Below, in pieces: positions 31,890-35,026 of a stretch of 35,026 bases of DNA. A program made the position numbers and the translations under genes. The stretch is taken from the NCBI GenBank assembly GCA_964618455.1, contig CAZUAQ010000054.1, forward strand, positions 1 through 35,026, written 5' to 3'. Within the stretch, counting starts at the first letter, position 1. Each line of letters opens with the position of its first letter. Under the pieces are notes generated by a model. That model had not been told where the DNA came from and did not search any database. It saw only the letters and a program-made list of their open reading frames with translations. Source of the DNA: CAZUAQ01 sp964618455 (GTDB taxonomy: Bacteria > Planctomycetota > Phycisphaerae > UBA1845 > PWPN01).

Positions 31890-34322
31890 ATGAACAACGA
31901 CCGACGTACATTCCGATGGCTTTCGCTGCTTTTCCTGCTGGCGGGAACGTCCGCGCTGCGTGCCGAGACGCTCTCGACCGGCAAGTGGCTCAACGATCTC
32001 GGCCGCAACTACCCACTCTCGCGGCAGGCGGGGGCCACCCTCATCGATGCGGAAATCGCCTACCTCTTCATGGATGCCGCCACGCGCGTTCAGCCCGACC
32101 TCGCCGAGGCGCATCGGTGGACGTACGACCTGCTATCGGCCCTCGGCCGTTGGGACGAGGCCCATGACGCCATCGGGCGCTACGTCCGACTGCAGCCCGG
32201 AGATATGAACGGCTGGCTTGTCTGGCTGGAGTTCGAAGTCGAGGCGTATCAGCTGGCCGAAGATCGCGCGCGGTTTTACCGCGAACAGCTTCGACGCGGC
32301 GAGATGCCGGAGCCTGTCAGGAGTGTCCTGCATCGCCAACTCGCCGAGTACCATCTCAACCGCAACGAGACCGACGCCGCGCGTACGGAACTGCGCGACG
32401 CGCTGCGTACCGATCCGTTCAATCTCCCTGCGCGGCAGTTGCTTCAATCGCTCGACAGTGAAGGTGCTAACGAAGCGATCGAGCGCCTTCGGCGTTTGCT
32501 GGACATCCTCCGCACGACGCCCGCCGATGAGGAAGCGGCCATGGAACTCGGCCGGATTCTCGAGCAGCACGGACGCCCCGAACAGGCCGATCGCTGGTAT
32601 CGCCATGTCGAAGCGCTGCAGCGTCTCATGCCGCCGGGCGAGGTGAGTATCCCCGTCCGAATCGCCCGCACCCGAGCGCTGATCGACATGGGCCGTTTCG
32701 ATGAGGCCGCGGATATCATCCAGCAGGTGATCGCTTGGGACGACTCCGTGACCGCCGCGTATCTGCTCATGGCCCGCATCGATCGCAAACGCGGCAACCG
32801 GGAGGAAGCGCGATCCCAGGTCATCCGTGCCCGCCGGGCGTTGGATACGCTGCTGAAAGAGGCAACCGGAGAGCTGAACCCGGACATGCTGGCCGAGATT
32901 GCCTGGTTCTGGGTGCACCAGGGGGCCAAGCCTGTTGAGGCCGAACGCCTCGCGCGGACCCTGCTGGCCGACGCCCCCGATCTCGTTCTCGCCCACCGCA
33001 CCCTCGGCGCTACCCTGCTGAAGCAAGAGAGCTTCGACGAAGCGCGGCAATCCCTCGAACCGGTGGCGGAGCGCGATGCCTGGTCGGGCCTGCTGCTCGC
33101 CGAATGCCTTCACGCGCTCGGCCGGCAGGACGCCGCACGCCGCCAGCTCCTTCAGGTGGCCCGGCAGCCGGCAGGTGGCGAGTTACGCGAACGGGCCGGG
33201 GAACTCATGCAGGAGTGGGGCATCGCCGCGCCCGGCGATCCGCCGTTGCCCGGCGCGGAGGCCCTCCTCCAGGAATTCCCCGACGAGGTCCTCGATTATC
33301 CCCATCATCCCGAGCGCTACCTGCGGCTGTCGCTGAGCATATCCAACGAAGCGCTCTCCACGACGGAACCGTGGCTGTGCACTTTCCGCATGGAAAACAT
33401 CGGGACATTCCCCATCATCCTCGGCCCGGGATACATGGTGAATCCGGAGGTGCTCTGCGCCATCGAAACCCAGGGCGACGATTTCCGCACGTCCGGGCCG
33501 ACCATCCGTGTCACCTTTCCACATCAGAAGATTCTGCCGCCCGGCGAGGCGCTTCAGCACGAGCAGACCATCGAGATCGGGAAGATCCGCCAGTCCATGA
33601 TCGGTACGCCACAGGTGACACACGATGTCATTGCTCAGGCCATTCTCTCGCCCATGCCCTTCCTGACACAGGAAGGCGAGGAGATCTGGGCCCCCGCCAT
33701 CGGTGGCCTGGCCTCCGATTCGATCGAGTTTCGCCGCCGGGGCTTCGTGGCCCGGTCCGAGGAATTGCGCCAGCTTTTCGTCCGTTCGAACGACACCAAC
33801 CTCAACGACCGTCTCGAAGCCACGGAACTTCTGGCCATGCTGATGGCCGAGTCTCAGCACCTCGCCGCCAACCGGCTCAACTACGCCGTGCCACGCATCG
33901 ACATGCCGGTCGCGCGCGATGCATTCCTCGCCCGCACACGCGATGCGGACTGGCGCGTCCGCGCCCGGGCGGCGGAGGCGATGCGCTGGTTCGTGCTTGA
34001 CAAGACCGCCAACCAGGCCGCCGCGCGATTGCTCAACGATCCCCACTGGTGCGTCCGCGGCCTGATCATGAGGACACTCACCGATCATCACGGCGAGCGC
34101 TTCAGGCCCGTGCTGGCCAACCGTGCGGACGCGGAAACGCACGACTGGCCCAAGCACATGGCCCGAGCTCTGCTCACCCGGCTCGATCAGCAACAGCAGG
34201 CGTCCTTGCCGGACGAAACCTCCGCCAGCGGCCAAGGACCCATCAGCGACCGGCCCGAAGGCAGCCTGCCCACGAACGAGATTCCCCCTCCTTCCCTGCC
34301 TCCGATACCCGCCCCTCGATAA
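31890..34322 (+). CDS. Exported TPR-repeat protein with HEAT-like C-terminus
   Basis: An 810-residue protein. The signal peptide includes RWLSLLFLLAGTSALRAETL. Residues about 40-460 are TPR helical hairpins (AHRWTYDLLSALGRWDEAHD, RTRALIDMGRFDEAADIIQQ, AHRTLGATLLKQESFDEARQ). A beta-rich segment follows (about 480-620, YLRLSLSISNEALSTTEPWL, with FRMENIGTFPIILGPGYMVN). About 640-770 is helical with HEAT-like repeats (LFVRSNDTNLNDRLEATELL, DADWRVRARAAEAMRWFVLD, LNDPHWCVRGLIMRTLTDHH). A Pro/Ser tail ends it. Such mixtures scaffold protein complexes in the periplasm or at the surface. The ATG at 31890 was chosen since the signal begins just after; GAGGG is close upstream. Divergent from the phosphatase pseudogene. 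Partners unknown. Confidence 0.72.
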   Translation: MNNDRRTFRWLSLLFLLAGTSALRAETLSTGKWLNDLGRNYPLSRQAGATLIDAEIAYLFMDAATRVQPDLAEAHRWTYDLLSALGRWDEAHDAIGRYVRLQPGDMNGWLVWLEFEVEAYQLAEDRARFYREQLRRGEMPEPVRSVLHRQLAEYHLNRNETDAARTELRDALRTDPFNLPARQLLQSLDSEGANEAIERLRRLLDILRTTPADEEAAMELGRILEQHGRPEQADRWYRHVEALQRLMPPGEVSIPVRIARTRALIDMGRFDEAADIIQQVIAWDDSVTAAYLLMARIDRKRGNREEARSQVIRARRALDTLLKEATGELNPDMLAEIAWFWVHQGAKPVEAERLARTLLADAPDLVLAHRTLGATLLKQESFDEARQSLEPVAERDAWSGLLLAECLHALGRQDAARRQLLQVARQPAGGELRERAGELMQEWGIAAPGDPPLPGAEALLQEFPDEVLDYPHHPERYLRLSLSISNEALSTTEPWLCTFRMENIGTFPIILGPGYMVNPEVLCAIETQGDDFRTSGPTIRVTFPHQKILPPGEALQHEQTIEIGKIRQSMIGTPQVTHDVIAQAILSPMPFLTQEGEEIWAPAIGGLASDSIEFRRRGFVARSEELRQLFVRSNDTNLNDRLEATELLAMLMAESQHLAANRLNYAVPRIDMPVARDAFLARTRDADWRVRARAAEAMRWFVLDKTANQAAARLLNDPHWCVRGLIMRTLTDHHGERFRPVLANRADAETHDWPKHMARALLTRLDQQQQASLPDETSASGQGPISDRPEGSLPTNEIPPPSLPPIPAPR

Positions 34323-34413
34323 CGCACACTTCCCCGAGCGCGCACCGGCCACTTCCGGGGAGCCCCTCCGGCGCGCCCCGCGACATGTGGAACCTATCGA
34401 ACCTTTTATGAAA
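34323..34413. other. Short convergent intergenic region
   Basis: Between the end of the TPR gene and the end of recA. It is GC-rich with only weak pairing (CCGGCC and GGCCGG-type), so I do not call a terminator. Confidence 0.3.
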
Positions 34414-35026
34414 TCAACGCTTGGTCTTGGCTGCCTTGGCTTTCGACCGCCCCTTCATCGCGGGCGAATGCTTCGGATCCCCGATGCTGTTCTTGCCCGG
34501 CACTTTGACACCCTTGGCGGAGATGCTCCCCTCGGTGGACTCCCCTTGGGCGGATTCCTGCCCGGAACCCTCGCCCGCTTTGCCGGCTTCCGCACTGGAG
34601 GATTCCGTACTCGAGGATTCTGCCGGCGCCGGCATGCGCTTGGCCAGGATCTTCTCGCGGAGCTCTTTCATGAGATCCGGATTATCCTTCAGGTATTGCT
34701 TGGCATTCTCGCGCCCCTGGCCGAGCCGAATGTCGCCGTAGCTGAACCACGCCCCGGTCTTTTCCGCGAACTTGTCTTCGACCGCCATATCGAGCAGGTC
34801 CCCCTCGGTACTGATGCCCCCGCTGAACATGATGTCGAACTCGGCGTTCTTGAACGGCGCCGCCACCTTGTTCTTGACCACCTTGGCCCGCACGTGATTC
34901 CCGACGGCGACGTCGCCCTCCTTGATCGTCGTGACCCGGCGGATATCGATGCGGATCGAGCTGTAGAACTTCAGCGCCCGCCCGCCCGGTGTCGTCTCCG
35001 GATTGCCGAACATCACCCCGACCTTC
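34414..35026 (-). CDS. recA: RecA recombinase, C-terminal half only (5' end outside window)
   Basis: The frame enters from the window edge with KVGVMFGNPETTPGGRALKF and YSSIRIDIRRVTTIKEGDVA, then VGNHVRAKVVKNKVAAPFKN and AEFDIMFSGGISTEGDLLDM. These are the RecA L2 region, the polymerisation strand and the start of the C-terminal domain; GAWFSYGDIRLGQGRENAKQYL marks the C-terminal DNA-binding lobe. The fragment corresponds roughly to residues 215 on in E. coli numbering, so Walker A and B lie beyond the edge. It ends with an unusually long tail of about 70 residues, Ser/Glu/Ala-rich (SSSTESSSAEAGKAGEGSGQ) and then basic Lys/Arg-rich. RecA catalyses strand exchange and LexA cleavage. Codirectional neighbours cannot be seen. 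Confidence 0.97.
   Translation of the reverse strand, partial: KVGVMFGNPETTPGGRALKFYSSIRIDIRRVTTIKEGDVAVGNHVRAKVVKNKVAAPFKNAEFDIMFSGGISTEGDLLDMAVEDKFAEKTGAWFSYGDIRLGQGRENAKQYLKDNPDLMKELREKILAKRMPAPAESSSTESSSAEAGKAGEGSGQESAQGESTEGSISAKGVKVPGKNSIGDPKHSPAMKGRSKAKAAKTKR

Overview
The window looks like chromosomal DNA of a GC-rich member of the Planctomycetota, possibly Phycisphaerae-like. This is an inference from several traits: a large secreted protein ending in a dockerin-type pair of calcium loops (DQDNDGDVDGDD and NSDGDLDIDSAD), a two-domain planctomycete-style alpha/beta hydrolase, surface lipoproteins with acidic linkers, TPR and coiled-coil membrane proteins of unknown function, and full-length PolA and RecA as core genes. 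No plasmid or phage structural genes and no CRISPR array were seen.

Region 1 (1-5136) is gene-poor. It has a trypsin-like lipoprotein protease (202-1560, minus), then about 1.5 kb of relics: a 47-codon reading frame resembling the tail of integrase-associated planctomycete ORFs (2232-2375), the 3' half of a tRNA-Thr(TGT) gene (2451-2499), and an orphan coding-like fragment (2865-3114) butting against a short secreted protein (3115-3573). A second lipoprotein (3635-4741) and a 149-bp imperfect inverted repeat (4857-5005) follow.

Region 2 (5137-13512) holds a GNAT acetyltransferase, a response regulator/histidine kinase pair with an ATGA overlap, a secreted DUF4139-like protein, a small ribbon-helix-helix-like protein and the tandem hydrolase, whose first domain lacks the nucleophile serine. 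A strong hairpin at 11052-11094 separates the last two, which are convergent.

Region 3 (13513-19165) has the three-module secreted dockerin-type protein, a 52-bp terminator hairpin, and a second two-component system. That system lies behind a PepSY-like periplasmic protein with a poly-Asp tail; a perfect hairpin in the intergenic gap could set the ratio of PepSY protein to regulator and kinase.

Region 4 (19137-23299) has two toxin-antitoxin loci. The first has a promoter with a perfect palindrome, an antitoxin, and a ParE-like toxin gene cut by an in-frame TGA at codon 6. The second is an intact HigBA-type pair, also with a palindrome in its promoter, followed by a gene of unknown function. 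Between them are a membrane protein and an NlpC/P60-like candidate.

Region 5 (23344-35026) holds polA with all three domains, a membrane-anchored coiled-coil protein with a BRCT-like C-terminus, a glycogen debranching enzyme, a FIST sensor protein, a dual-specificity-type phosphatase gene cut by one in-frame TGA, a TPR/HEAT secreted protein, and the C-terminal half of recA running off the window end. The most interesting points are the PepSY two-component operon with its internal hairpin, the two genes each broken by a single TGA, the likely extracytoplasmic BRCT-like domain, and the tRNA/integrase relic.
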